This document shows positions 1-10,146 of a stretch of DNA of 64,000 bases, piece after piece. Each line of letters begins with the position of its first letter. The first letter of the stretch is position 1. Both the position numbers and the translations under genes were made by a program. This stretch comes from Tritrichomonas musculus (lineage: Eukaryota; Parabasalia; Tritrichomonadida; Tritrichomonadidae), in the NCBI GenBank assembly GCA_039105265.1, contig JAPFFF010000009.1, positions 248,001 to 312,000 of the forward strand, in the 5' to 3' direction. Under the pieces are notes generated by a model. That model was not told the DNA's origin. It saw only the letters and a list, made by a program, of their open reading frames with translations, and searched no databases.

Positions 1-93
1 AGGTCGAAATTTAAAAGTACATTGTGGTAGTTGTATTTTATTGTTAGGTTTAGTTTGTGTGCCTTTATCACTTGTCATTTTTATCATTATAAA

Positions 94-345
94 ATGTCTC
101 AATCAGACCGTATGTATATCCTCGTTAGAATTCTATCGAACATCCATGAATATAGTGTAGAGAGTGATGAAACTAGAAGAAAAAAATTGATGAAGACTAT
201 AAAAGAATTATCAGCTCAGTATTTCAAACCTGAACATCTTCAAATAATGAGGATAGATAATGATGTTGATTTTTTAGGTCGAATTGAACACTTTGCTTTG
301 GAGTTCTTAGAACTATATATAGTTAATCTGCCCTCGCATTTATAA
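94..345 (+). CDS. Small protein of unknown function inside the Maverick-like element
   Basis: This is an 83-codon frame starting at the first ATG (position 94). The frame is open upstream to about 31 but only through a TTG, so I chose the ATG. The product is charged and probably helical, with a KKLMKTIKEL stretch and an acidic C-terminal half. I recognise no domain. Its 3' end overlaps the end of the convergent HNH gene by about 20 bases, which fits dense packing in a virus-like element. It could be a conserved accessory frame of the element or a chance frame. Confidence 0.45.
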   Translation: MSQSDRMYILVRILSNIHEYSVESDETRRKKLMKTIKELSAQYFKPEHLQIMRIDNDVDFLGRIEHFALEFLELYIVNLPSHL

Positions 346-658
346 TTTTGGGCATATCCCTGTTATAGTTACTATCAGTTGGGGTTATCCATCTTAAGTT
401 GCTTAGATGGTAGTCAGCCCTATTCCTATTGATATGGTCTACCTCTATTTTATGTTGTGGGTCATCATTAGGTATGAACTGTCTTGCTATAAGTACATGT
501 TTCAAGTAGTAGTCGCCATTTAGACATACACGTATATACCCCTTAATATGTTTTGCATCTTTGCATATAAAATGATTACTCTTACGTCTTATAGTAAAGG
601 GGTACCTATTCAATATCTCATAGTCGTTAGTAAAGCCTTTGAGTGGTACAAATGACAT
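323..658 (-). CDS. HNH endonuclease (HNH_3/NUMOD4-like) in the Maverick-like element
   Basis: The 111-residue product ends with the HNH core. It reads KIEVDHINRNRADYHLSNLR, with the DH pair, the spaced Asn and the trailing NLRW typical of the HNH_3 family found in phages, giant viruses and homing elements. The N-terminal half (about residues 1-60) has the strand-rich YEI/YPFTIRR pattern often seen before HNH_3 domains. HNH enzymes nick or cut DNA with a single metal ion. Here it probably acts as a homing-type or accessory nuclease carried by the element. It runs opposite to the three neighbouring small frames. The start is the ATG at 656-658. The family call is strong; the role in the element is inference. 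Confidence 0.8.
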   Translation of the reverse strand: MSFVPLKGFTNDYEILNRYPFTIRRKSNHFICKDAKHIKGYIRVCLNGDYYLKHVLIARQFIPNDDPQHKIEVDHINRNRADYHLSNLRWITPTDSNYNRDMPKIINARAD

Positions 659-709
659 TTTCTCACTTTTTGAATGATTTAAATATTTTCATTTCATTTT
701 TATTTTTGT

Positions 710-955
710 ATGAGCAAGTGGGGGACAATCATTGTTGAAGGAATTGATGATAAAGGACCTCTTTATTATCCTCTCGATGACAAAGAAAAAAACGTTATCA
801 AGTTTCCAAAGAAAAAAAAGCGAGTAAACTTGTATAAAAACTATTATGAACATCAAGAGAAAGAAGAAGAAGAGAAAGAAGAACTTCTAGATGTAGGTGT
901 TCAAACTGAAAAAACTGAACTACCTCATATAGACGAACTACTTAGTAAAATTTAA
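710..955 (+). CDS. Small basic/acidic protein of unknown function in the Maverick-like element
   Basis: This 81-codon frame starts at ATG 710, just after a T-rich stretch. It has a basic cluster, KFPKKKKRV, at about residues 31-39 that resembles a nuclear localisation signal. A Glu/Lys-rich segment likely to form a coiled coil follows, then an acidic tail. No family is recognised. It lies 40 bases upstream of the next same-strand frame, and both have a T-rich leader immediately before the ATG. A nuclear role for the element is plausible from the basic cluster but is inference. Confidence 0.5.
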   Translation: MSKWGTIIVEGIDDKGPLYYPLDDKEKNVIKFPKKKKRVNLYKNYYEHQEKEEEEKEELLDVGVQTEKTELPHIDELLSKI

Positions 956-995
956 CTTCTTTTATTTTATTGTTATTTTTTTATTTTTGTCTTAA

Positions 996-1244
996 ATGAA
1001 TAGCGCTATTAACGGACTGAATAATGATGCAGAAGCTCTATATGCAAAATTTAAAGTTATTAAAGACAAGATATTTGGAAAATGTATGAATGAAGATGAT
1101 GATAAAATAGCTAGTCAATTCGATATAATGATAAATATAATCAAGTCATACAAAGAACTCTTTGAAGACATTGAAAAAGCTAAGTTATTATTGAAGTCAA
1201 TTGGTGCACGTATCTCTATAGCTGAACATCAAAATAGACTATGA
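996..1244 (+). CDS. Small helical protein of unknown function in the Maverick-like element
   Basis: This 82-codon frame starts at ATG 996 after a T-rich leader like that of the preceding gene. Heptad-like spacing (ALYAKFKVIKDKI, MINIIKSYKELFEDIEKAK) suggests a short helical bundle or coiled coil. No domain is recognised. The stop codon overlaps the first base of the hairpin array that follows, so this is the last gene before the element's terminus. Confidence 0.5.
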   Translation: MNSAINGLNNDAEALYAKFKVIKDKIFGKCMNEDDDKIASQFDIMINIIKSYKELFEDIEKAKLLLKSIGARISIAEHQNRL

Positions 1245-1490
1245 GGGACCCGAGGTAGTTGTTTAGGTCCCTAGTAGTACTTCAAGAAAAAAAACAAGTA
1301 GTGGGGACCCGAGGTAGTTGTTTAGGTCCCTAGTAGTACTTCAAGAAAAAAAACAAGTAGTGGGGACCCGAGGTAGTTGTTTAGGTCCCTAGTAGTAGTG
1401 GGGACCCGAGGTAGTTGTTTAGGTCCCTAGTAGTAGTGGGGACCCGAGGTAGTTGTTTAGGTCCCTAGTAGTACTTCAAGAAAAAACAAG
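1245..1490. repeat. Five-copy array of GGGACC/GGTCCC hairpins
   Basis: A 27-base core beginning GGGACCCGAGG and ending TTTAGGTCCC occurs five times, starting at 1245, 1304, 1363, 1401 and 1439. Each core can fold through GGGACC paired with GGTCCC. The spacing is 59, 59, 38 and 38 bases, because the A-rich spacer (CTTCAAG plus an A run) is present in some units and absent in others. It lies between the last gene and the terminus of the Maverick-like element. It could mark transcript ends, a protein-binding array or a packaging/replication signal; none of these can be decided from sequence alone. Confidence 0.85.
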
Positions 1491-1635
1491 TTGAAGAAAA
1501 ATTTTTTTTTATTTTTTTTATTTTTTTATTTTTATTTTTATCATTTTTATTTTTTTATTTTTATCACGAGTTCGTGTTGACGTGTGGGCTTAAGCGTAGC
1601 GTGGCCCCAACGGAAACCGACTCGTATATACTACT

Positions 1636-1752
1636 ACGGATTTCATTGTTGTTTTTAAAAAGATCAAGAATTTCGCTCTTTTTTTCTTTAGCTGCTTGTG
1701 TGAGCATTTCTGATTCAAATTTGCCAATTGGGATTTGAAATTGTTTATACAT
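1636..1752 (-). pseudogene. 5' end of a host gene cut by the Maverick-like insertion
   Basis: A frame starting at the ATG at 1750-1752 reads about 39 residues (MYKQFQIPIG... LTQAAKEKKSEILDLF) up to the inferred transposon end at 1635. It then continues only into element sequence. The charged, Lys/Glu-rich N-terminus looks like real protein, but no family is recognised. The rest of the gene would lie beyond the left edge if it still exists. An overlapping frame on the same strand reads less naturally and was left out. Confidence 0.4.
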
Positions 1753-1962
1753 TTAATTAATAAACAAATCAATCAAAAATTAAAATGTGCCCAAATTCTC
1801 TTAAATTTTACTTGATTAATTATTTTATTTTCAAAAAGTGAATTTTCCAATTTTGTAACTTTTTCAACTTTTGCAATAATACAGCATGTTAAAAATATGG
1901 AAAAATGAATATCTATACCATGAAATGTGATATGAAAATATATAGAGTTTTTATATCTTCAA

Positions 1963-2382
1963 ATGCATTACACTAGACATTACGAAGAATTAGTTCATAA
2001 GTGTAAAGATGGAAAGGCAAATTTATCGAATATTGAAGAATTGTATGAATTAGCTCTTGAAGAAACAGTTGCTAGGATAAAGATAGAAATGTTTGATTTA
2101 AAAGATATTGATTGGAAAGATGTAGAATATAATATAGGGGAAGATTATGATATTATTGATGGCTGTAACGTATATCCATATGAAGAATTACGAATTTATT
2201 TATTAAGATTATGGTTATTAAGTTTAGAAGGTCAACAACTGCCAAACAAAGAAAAAAGTTACATTCCTAGTGACTGTCTTGAATTTTTGAAGCAAAAAAA
2301 TATTATAAAAAAGGCGAATGATTTATTTATGAATGTAAGAATTGATATCAATTGTATAAAATTTATTACAAATGAACCATAA
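1963..2382 (+). CDS. Hypothetical protein, 139 residues
   Basis: This frame starts at ATG 1963 and is acidic and helical. It has an aromatic, Tyr/Asp-rich centre (DIDWKDVEYNIGEDYDI) followed by a hydrophobic helix (LRIYLLRLWLLSLEG). No known domain is recognised. The amphipathic composition and lack of low-complexity sequence favour a real gene, perhaps a small host gene or the remnant of a larger family member. It is isolated between a Maverick-like element and a discoidin fragment, so no context helps. Confidence 0.5.
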   Translation: MHYTRHYEELVHKCKDGKANLSNIEELYELALEETVARIKIEMFDLKDIDWKDVEYNIGEDYDIIDGCNVYPYEELRIYLLRLWLLSLEGQQLPNKEKSYIPSDCLEFLKQKNIIKKANDLFMNVRIDINCIKFITNEP

Positions 2383-2717
2383 ACACCTCCTGAATCACAT
2401 TCCACGTATTTGGTAGAATGCAAAGAAAATTAAGGAAATAAAATATATTTATTAACTTTAAAATTTGTATTTGATATGGTATTTATTTGATCAATATAAA
2501 TAATTTTTGAATATAAATATTGCATCATGTGGAATATATCTATTCGTTATAATATTTATTCTTCATGAATAAACTTTTAACTCAATTATAAATTAATTTT
2601 AAAATAACAAGAATTTTCATTCAATTTTTTCAATAAATTTAATTAAAAATTATCTAGTTTTGTAAAATACTCAAAAAGTTATAAAACAGATGATTAAACA
2701 TAAATTAAAGTAGCTTT
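2383..2717. other. AT-rich gap with no gene seen
   Basis: This is a 335-base intergenic stretch with no credible frame or RNA gene. It ends in the imperfect hairpin that precedes the discoidin fragment. Confidence 0.6.
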
Positions 2718-2744
2718 TTGAAGGCTACGCCTTTCAAAAGGCTA
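2711..2744. repeat. Imperfect GC-richer hairpin
   Basis: The segment starting TAGCTTTTTGAAGGC is followed after three bases by its approximate reverse complement ending TTTCAAAAGGCTA. It sits exactly where the F5/8 fragment begins and may mark the break that removed its 5' part. Similar GC-rich palindromes occur at 10892 and 14620. Confidence 0.6.
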
Positions 2745-3236
2745 CTTCATTTACCTTTTAAATATCCATACAAAGGAACGATAGAAATCTCATCAAATTC
2801 AATTGCCGACGATAACAACAGTTTTCATCCAAAATACCTCGTTGATTACCAACTCCTCACTTTTTATGAGTCGAAGAATGAAGAAGGGATTTTTATTTGC
2901 TTCGACTTTAAAGACAAGTTGATTCAGCTGTCAAGCTATTCTATCAAGTCACACAAAGATGGATTCAACAGAGGAAATTTAAGAAATTGGACGGTTGAGG
3001 TGTCAAATGATGGCAAAAATTGGATCGAAATTGATCGTCATGAAAATGATTCTTTGAAAAAATCTAACTTCATCGCAAATTTTGTGATTAAAAAACAAAC
3101 TGATGAATTCTATCGTTTCATCAGATTCCATCAAATTGGATACAGCTGGTATGGATACCCTAACGCAAACTTTTATTATCTCTATTTTTTCTTCATCGAA
3201 TTCTTTGGGAAAATTCAAATTCCTTTGAATGAATGA
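2718..3236 (+). pseudogene. F5/8 type C (discoidin) domain fragment
   Basis: The roughly 170-residue frame has the discoidin signature in order. SYSIKSHKDGFNRGNLRNW is followed by TVEVSNDGKNWIEID and by YRFIRFHQIG, with a terminal IEFFGKIQ strand. In trichomonads such domains usually close longer intracellular proteins, often with an N-terminal BTB region (family knowledge). Here the frame contains no ATG: it begins with TTG within a hairpin and is closed by a stop at 2706-2708. I therefore read it as the detached 3' end of a former gene. The domain itself is undamaged, so the loss looks recent. A carbohydrate- or lipid-binding role is the family's general function. Confidence 0.75.
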
Positions 3237-3667
3237 TTTTTTGGATTGATATGAATGAAATGCGAATTCATTTATTCATCACATTATATTATTATTTACG
3301 CAACGATTGTAAGATAATTAAATTTTAAGAATAAATTCATATTTTTTATTTATTTAAAGGTATGAACGCTAATTTCATATTGATCTTTTTTTGGACCTAA
3401 AATGAATAAGATATTTCAAATTATAATATTCTTGTAATCATTATTACTTTCACTTCTTAACTATCAGTCTATAATGACATATTTTGATCACATTATTTAT
3501 TTGAAATCAATGTCTTCCATAAGTTAATAGATTAATTTTAGCTCAACTTTTAATTTAGGCTTTCACGCCAAAGCAAAATGGCGTATGGTTTTTTAAAGAG
3601 ATGGCGTAAATGCCTGCTGAAAAAAGACAAGTGAAAATAAAAAACAATTTTTCTTTATTTAAAAAGT

Positions 3668-3698
<31 letters not shown>

Positions 3699-3702
3699 TT
3701 AT
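3237..3702. other. AT-rich gap ending in a poly(A) run
   Basis: No gene is seen. It contains copies of a GGCGTA/ACGCC motif near 3565-3610 that recur at 4718-5080, and a long A run at about 3674-3698 that abuts the transposon starting at 3703. Confidence 0.5.
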
Positions 3703-4638
3703 TACGGCTTCATTTTTGGACCAAGATGAGTAAAAAGTTGGTCCATTTTTTTGAGAGAAAAACGATCAAAATTTTCAAAAGTATTTTCATTGAATAAAAT
3801 TTCATACACACTAAAGAAGTGAAAGCAAAAAAGAGTATAATGACATTATTTTTTAATAAATAATTTATTTTATTAAGCTCTCTTTGTTTTTTTTGGTATA
3901 AAAATGTATTTTGGACCAAATAATCTAAGAAAGTGATTTAATGATGCGCGCAATCTAGTGTTTTAATTGATTAGTTGGTAATATAAGCATTTGCGCTTCG
4001 TTTGATTCATCTTTTTGAACAAGATATTTAAAAAATATTTTACATTTGCTATAAACTTAATTAGCTTAGTAATTATATAAGCAAGCCAGTACTTCTAATA
4101 TTTTAGGCAAATAATAAATACTTGCGCAAATATAAATCTTTCGAAAATGATTCTTTTTAATAAAATTTTATATTTATTATTAGCATATGAATTTGTATTC
4201 AAATTTTTGAATACTTTTATACGAAAATATCTCAGAATATTTTGGACCAAAGAAAAAAGATTTTTTGGACCATGTAAACTTATTAAAATAACATGTAAAG
4301 CATTCAAAAACTGGGAAATCGGTTTTTTTGGACCAAAATGAAAAACTATTTAGACCAGGCGAATTTTTTTTAGACCAAGGCGAAATTTTGACGGGAAAAA
4401 TGTAAATTTTCTATCAATTTTTTGAGAATTTTTAGCTTGGTAGCTTTGAAAAAATAGTTCAAAAAGTTATTCAAAAAAATAAAATTTAAGATGAAAAAAA
4501 TTTTTATTTTAAAGGAAAAAAAAAGATAAAAAATATATGATTTCATTTCATTTTTTTTGGGTAAAAATTTACAAAATTTTAATAAGGTCCAATGGACCAA
4601 AAAAATTGTCCGTCCAAAGGTCCAAAAATTAAGCCATA
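3703..4638. mobile_element. hAT-like non-autonomous TIR element (936 bp)
   Basis: The left end TACGGCTTCATTTTTGGACC and the reverse complement of the right end, TATGGCTTAATTTTTGGACC, match at 18 of 20 positions. Both ends are flanked by AAAATTAT (3695-3702 and 4639-4646), an 8-bp target-site duplication that fits the hAT superfamily. Part of the left copy lies in a poly(A) run, which weakens it slightly. GGACCAA or its complement recurs about ten times inside, as expected of subterminal transposase-binding motifs. No coding capacity is seen; the short frames inside are chance. Confidence 0.7.
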
Positions 4639-5201
4639 AAAATTATTGGTGTTATTTTACTATATTTAATTAAAAGAAAAAATAAAAAATTATTAAAAAA
4701 AAATTATAAAATCAATTGGCGTGGCGTACTCCACGCCATTATTTTTTCTGAGGATTTCTGAGGAATGTTCTCAATTTTTGAATTGGCGTATAAAATGGGG
4801 GATGATTACGACACGAAAAAAATCATGAGTAGGGGGTCATGCTTTTTTTCATATAAAAATTTGAATACGCCAATAAAAAACCATGAGTAGGGGGTCATGC
4901 CTTTTTCGATATAATTTTCAAATTTTGAATAAAAGAACTTTAACAAAAAGAAAATTATTTAGTATTTAGTATATTTAAAGCAAGATTAGTATAAAAAATT
5001 TTACTTTACATAAATTTTTAGAACCATTTTTTTGGCGTCAGCTCTATGGCGTGTTTTTTTCTAAAAAAATAATGGCGTAACACCCAATGCATTAAAAGTT
5101 TTAATTCAATTAAATTCAGTTTTTAAATCATTGGGTGTTAGTACTAACAACTGATTACTTCAGTGTAGTATTTTGGAACTTTTTAGATACCAGCAATCAT
5201 T

Positions 5202-5236
<35 letters not shown>

Positions 5237-5475
5237 TTGTTGTTGTAGTTGTTGAATTGAAGATTGATTGCAGTTATTTATTTGTTGATTTTTTTCATTA
5301 ATGATTTCTTTTGATGTAATATATTATATAAAATATTTGATAAGTTCGATATATATCATTTGCTAGGTCTATACTCAAAGCCGTAATATTGAGATGAGAT
5401 TGGGGCAATAAATTAGTATTTTTAATTTCAATAAATAATAAAATTTATAATTTCTTCTCAAATAAATCCTTTTAA
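4639..5475. other. Repeat-derived gap without genes
   Basis: No gene is seen. It holds a GGCGTGG/CCACGCC palindrome (4718-4737), two direct copies of CATGAGTAGGGGGTCATGC (near 4828 and 4884), and a perfect 12-bp inverted pair TAACACCCAATG (5078-5089) / CATTGGGTGTTA (5129-5140). A T run of about 31 bases lies at 5205-5235. The pieces suggest older transposon debris, but I could not assign ends. Confidence 0.5.
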
Positions 5476-6595
5476 GGGTAGACTGACATGATCAAACTTT
5501 TTGAAAAGCTTATTTTCACTGAGTTCATACAAAAATCATTCCTTGTGGAAAATTTGCATTTTTCAAAAATTAGTTAAATAATATTTAACATAAATATATA
5601 TAAACAATTATAAATAAACTATTTTTTATATATCTGAAATATATGATGCGATATAAAGATTCATATTTTCAATCAACAAATAAAAAATTTCTGAAATTAT
5701 TTTATTAAAGGAAAAATATTTAAATATTGGTGTATACGTAATATTTATAATATATAAATATTAATTTATTTTTTATTTTATTTATATTTAATATATATGA
5801 TTTAGTTATACAAAATATAAATCATTATTTGAAATAAAATATAATTATATGATGAATTAATTTTCAATAGATATTGAAATATTTTCTTTTAGCTGGAAAA
5901 TTGATATCTTCGAATAATTTGGGTATTTTAATTATTATATTTCCTTTTATATTACAATGAATGATTTAAATATATAATATAAATATTTATAATAAAAAAT
6001 AATTTTATAAAATGATATTCCTAAATAAAATATTCTAAACTCTTATAACCATCATTATTTGAGAAAAGATAAAAACGATGGTTCTCAATTTTAAATCTTT
6101 TTTTGAATTACATCTAAAGGAACTTTTCAATTAATTAATCAGAAATTATGAAAAAAAATTGGAAAATATTATTTGGGAATAATAATCATTAATATTAATA
6201 GTTGATTTAAAAAATTTAGAAAAAATTTTTTTTACATATAACCAAAAAAGTTTTTTTATTTTCTTACAATAAGTATATATTTATTACCTTCATAACTAAT
6301 ACATTTCAATTTTTTGTTTTTTGGAACGATTTTCTTAATATGGAATATTATTTATAATATTATTTTGTGAAATTAGATGGTTTTTTTACATATTCTGTTA
6401 GATGAAAAACTTTTGAACATTTTTTTTAGGTTTTGGTCGATTTTTATTTTTTGCATTTTGCTTTTAGAACCGATCGTTAGAGGCAAATATTTTAGGTATT
6501 TGACCTAAACTTTTTCCGAAAGAGCTCCTTTGAAATTAATATTCTATGAGCTTATTCAATATTGAAAAGGAAAAAAAAATCATGTCAGTCTACCC
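5476..6595. mobile_element. TTAA-flanked non-autonomous TIR element, copy 1 (about 1.1 kb)
   Basis: Perfect 17-bp TIRs (GGGTAGACTGACATGAT at 5476-5492 and its complement at 6579-6595) are each bordered by TTAA, so the match extends further through the symmetrical flank. TTAA target duplication is characteristic of piggyBac and Kolobok elements. There is no coding frame. A second copy lies at 53949-57182, colinear for about 850 bp but lacking TTAA at its left end. The superfamily is therefore uncertain. Confidence 0.75.
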
Positions 6596-6599
6596 TTAA

Positions 6600-7060
6600 A
6601 ACAGTAATCAGGAATAAATACTCTGAAAGTTTTAATTTTGTCAAATATTTATTATTTAATATTACTTATTAAAAATATTTATTATTTAATTATATAGAGT
6701 ATATGGGAAAAAAAAAATTAATGGACAAAAAAAAATTAATGGTCAATTTATATTTGGTCGGATAAAAAAATAAATAAATTTTCTCAAAATATTAGAGCTT
6801 TTCTAATAATAATTAGTAATAAATGTTTTTCATATAATTTCTAATTTTATATCCAAATGAAAATGCATTTTCTCAGTTAGATGTGAAACAAATAATAAAC
6901 TAAAAAAATATTGTAAAAAAAAATAATTTAAGCATATTTTCTGAAATAATAATTATCTTTTGTATTATAAGTAATAATTATTAATGTAATATGATTTTAA
7001 TTGTTTCTTATTATTATCAATTCCTAAAGCCTACTACAAACAGAAAAAAAATTACAAATA
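6600..7060. other. AT-rich gap, nothing recognised
   Basis: This is very AT-rich sequence between two transposons. I see no frame, RNA gene or TIR in it. Confidence 0.5.
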
Positions 7061-7068
7061 ATTTGTAC

Positions 7069-8365
7069 AGAGGTATTCATGTAGAGAAATTGACGAAATA
7101 TTGTAGTATTGATCATATTTTCTTTATTTTTATTTTGAAACTAAGAATGAACTTTAATGGATAAGAATTTTATACTCCTATTTTTGAGATATTTCTATTT
7201 TTATTTTTCTGAAAAAGAATCGTTTTATAATTGAGAGGCTATATAATTTTTTTTATATAAAAATTGATGAAATATAAATATATATATAATTTTGTTTTAT
7301 TAATTATTATAGAATATAATATTGATAACTTATTAATACTTTTATGTTTAAAAAATATTTATTTTCTAGAGATACACTTGTTTATATTTTTTTTATTTTT
7401 TATAAATTTTTAACTTTTTCAGTTATTATATTTTTTATATTGAAATAATAAACATTTTTTATCCTAGTAGTATTTTTATTAAAACATTATTTTATTTTAT
7501 ATATATTATTTATATTATATTTTATATACTATTTAAATTTTATATTTAAGTTTTACATTATATATTAAATAGATAAATTAACAAAAAAAAAATGAAAAAT
7601 TCAATTAAACGATGATTTTATATTGAATTTCTAAAAAAATATGTTGCTTTGTATTGTGATTATTTTTTGGTTTTCAATAGATTAAATATTAAAGTCATTT
7701 TTATAATATAGTACATAATAATTTTACTTTATAAAAAATATTTTTAATAATATTTTTAAGAAGATGAGGAAATTTATATTTTTCAAGAATCACTTCACTA
7801 TTAACTTCACTTCACCGAAAATAATCATCTCACGTCACTAAAAAATAATAACGTACCAAAATACGATGAAAAATAATTCAAAATAATACAAAATATAAAA
7901 TTACATTTTTCTTTAAAATGAGAGTATAAAGTAACTTATTTACATAATAAAATTTATTTAAATATTTATTATTATTATATTCTACAATTAATATATAATT
8001 ATTTCGTAAATCAATTGAGAAATAAGTCATTTTCTTAATTTTTTAATGTTAATTTGCATTTAAATTTATATATGGCTAATAAATTGGATATATAACAGAT
8101 AATATATTTTATAAATCAAATATAAAATATTATTATTGATTTATAATTCATAAATATTTTATTTGACTCGAGATATAGATGAAACATTATTTTTTAAATG
8201 GTTTTTAAATTCTCAACATCCATTAAAACCAATTTTGGCAAATGTCAGTATTGAATATATAGAAGTAAATAATCTTAATATTTTTTCATAAGATAAAATA
8301 TTCATTCAATTAAAGTAAAAATAAAAAAATCAAATAACGAGTTTTCACTTCACATGAATACCTCT
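7069..8365. mobile_element. hAT-like non-autonomous element, family AGAGGTATTCATGT, copy 1 (1297 bp)
   Basis: The termini AGAGGTATTCATGT and ACATGAATACCTCT form perfect 14-bp TIRs. The 8-bp duplication ATTTGTAC lies directly outside (7061-7068 and 8366-8373). A second copy in the opposite orientation lies at 54836-56131 with a different 8-bp duplication, GTATTTTT, so transposition rather than segmental copying explains the pair. Interior sequence is AT-rich and non-coding. Short TIRs starting AGAGG with 8-bp duplications fit hAT. Confidence 0.9.
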
Positions 8366-8373
8366 ATTTGTAC

Positions 8374-8811
8374 ATAATTTTCACTTCACTTTTGGGGTCA
8401 TCCTAACATATCCTTAATAGATTCTTACCAATTTTGGGGAAAATAATATATATCATATATGCGTTGTAAATATCTAAGATAATGTTTTCAATCAAATATA
8501 TTTGTTGAATTATGAATATCACATTCTTCTTAAATAAAATGCAAAAAACTCTATTAGACAAACAATTTCAAATGAACGTCATTTCGCATTAAAATATATA
8601 TTATGTGTTTATTGATTTCTAATTGGTTTTGTCAATTTATTATGTTTGATGAATTGAAAAAATGAAAAATTAAAAATATTTTATATCTAGGTTTTCACAA
8701 GAAAAAAATGATTACAAAAGAATATGATATGGAAAACGAATTTATATACAATCATATATTATGAATATATTGATAAATTGAAATAAGTTCATTGCATTCT
8801 GAAAATAATTG
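8374..8811. other. AT-rich gap, nothing recognised
   Basis: No gene or clear repeat is seen between two transposons. Confidence 0.5.
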
Positions 8812-8819
8812 GTATTTTT

Positions 8820-10138
8820 AAACCCCCCTAAATTTCTGTTTTTGTGACTAATCGAAAATATAATGGTGTATTAATTATTAGCTATTAATACTGATTAAAA
8901 TATTATAAAACCTCAAAAGGGAATAATGATCCTGTCTGGATATATAACTACATCGAAAATCATATTTTTTGATATTGACAATTAATCTATCTATAAACAT
9001 TTTATATAAACATTTATTTATATTTTCAAGATTAAAACTTTCATTTTCCTATTATTGGGCAATTTTTAATAATTATCAACAATTTTTAAGCAATATTTAA
9101 TATTTTGATATATTTTTTTTATCGTACTAAGAATCAAATAAATATATAAATTATTATAATTAATATATATTTTACTATTTTTAATATATTTTATTTTTAA
9201 TAACTTTTCATTCTCTTATCAAAATAATACGTTTTTCCTACAAAAAACTCTCAATTTAAAATAATTGCATACAATAAAATACGTTTTTCCTACAAAAAAC
9301 TCTCAATATTTCAATGAAATTGTAAGATTTATTTTTTCTAATATAAAATATTTTTAAGTTAACTATTTTTATATAACCAGTTTTTTATATTATAAATATA
9401 TTTATGCATTTATTTACTTCAAATCATGAAAATTATTATTTTTGAAAAGAAATTCAAGGAATATTTTTTTAATATCAATTAAGAATATCATTTGATTTAT
9501 ACTATGCTATCCATTTTTAAAAATCTGTTAAAAAAATACAAAATGAAATAAACTATTCAAAAATAAATAAAATTTATATTGATCGAATATCTTAATCTAT
9601 TTTTGATATATCTCATAAAAAAGCATTAAATAATATAATTATTTGTTTTTATATGAAAATAACAGAAATATTTTATATTTTGTAAAAATGAAATAGTAAT
9701 TATACAAATAATAAAAAAATCATTTTATGTTCTAGCACTTTAAATGTAATCATTTTAATAAATAAAACTGTACTAATAACGCTAAATCAAATAAGCAAAG
9801 CCAATAGTATGAATTTTGATTTTCAAAAGATTTATAAATGATGATGATCAAGTAACTTTTTGGGGCAAAAACTGAAACAAAAAACAAAAACAGAATTTTG
9901 CTTTATGCACAAATTAAATGCTTTATATCAGAGCAAACCCCAATTTTATTTTCAATGATTGATATCTAAATTATACTCATTGAAACAGAAAATCAAAAGA
10001 AATAGTTCAATAAAATTATTATTTATGATCTGAATAATAATTGCTGGATATCAAATGTATTAAAAAGAATAGAGGTATTTTGTTAGGAATAGTTTTTTAG
10101 CGCCGTAAAAAATTGTAAACGGTTTTTTAGGGGGTTTT
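8820..10138. mobile_element. Probable hAT-like non-autonomous element (1319 bp)
   Basis: The left end AAACCCCCCTAAA and the complement of the right end AAAACCCCCTAAA differ at one position. Both are flanked by GTATTTTT (8812-8819 and 10139-10146). The GC-rich termini stand out from the AT-rich surroundings. The duplication is T-rich and could partly arise by chance, so confidence is moderate. No coding frame is present. Confidence 0.55.
9226..9307. repeat. Two direct copies of a 30-bp motif
   Basis: A 30-base motif beginning AATACGTTTTTCCTAC is repeated exactly at 9226-9255 and 9278-9307, inside the probable hAT-like element. It may be a subterminal or internal binding repeat. Confidence 0.85.
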
Positions 10139-10146
10139 GTATTTTT

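Larger units (their letters stand above)
1..1635. mobile_element. Right end of a Maverick/Polinton-like element (open at the left edge)
   Basis: The sequence reading in from 1635 on the minus strand begins AGTAGTATATACGAGTCGG. It shares AGTAGTATA with the terminus of the second Maverick-like element at 20972-22916, and termini beginning AG with long TIRs are typical of Maverick/Polinton elements. The visible part holds four small frames, one of them an HNH homing-type endonuclease, then an array of short hairpins and a T-rich stretch. Immediately outside the terminus a host frame on the minus strand is cut at 1636. The left end, and with it the diagnostic polymerase, integrase and capsid genes, lies outside the window. 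Family assignment therefore rests on the terminus and the style of cargo. No breaks are seen in the visible frames, so it looks fairly recent. Confidence 0.6.

Noticed and set aside
4095-4600. Lys/Phe-rich frames on both strands
   Set aside because: They lie in AT-rich interior of a non-autonomous transposon and have chance composition.
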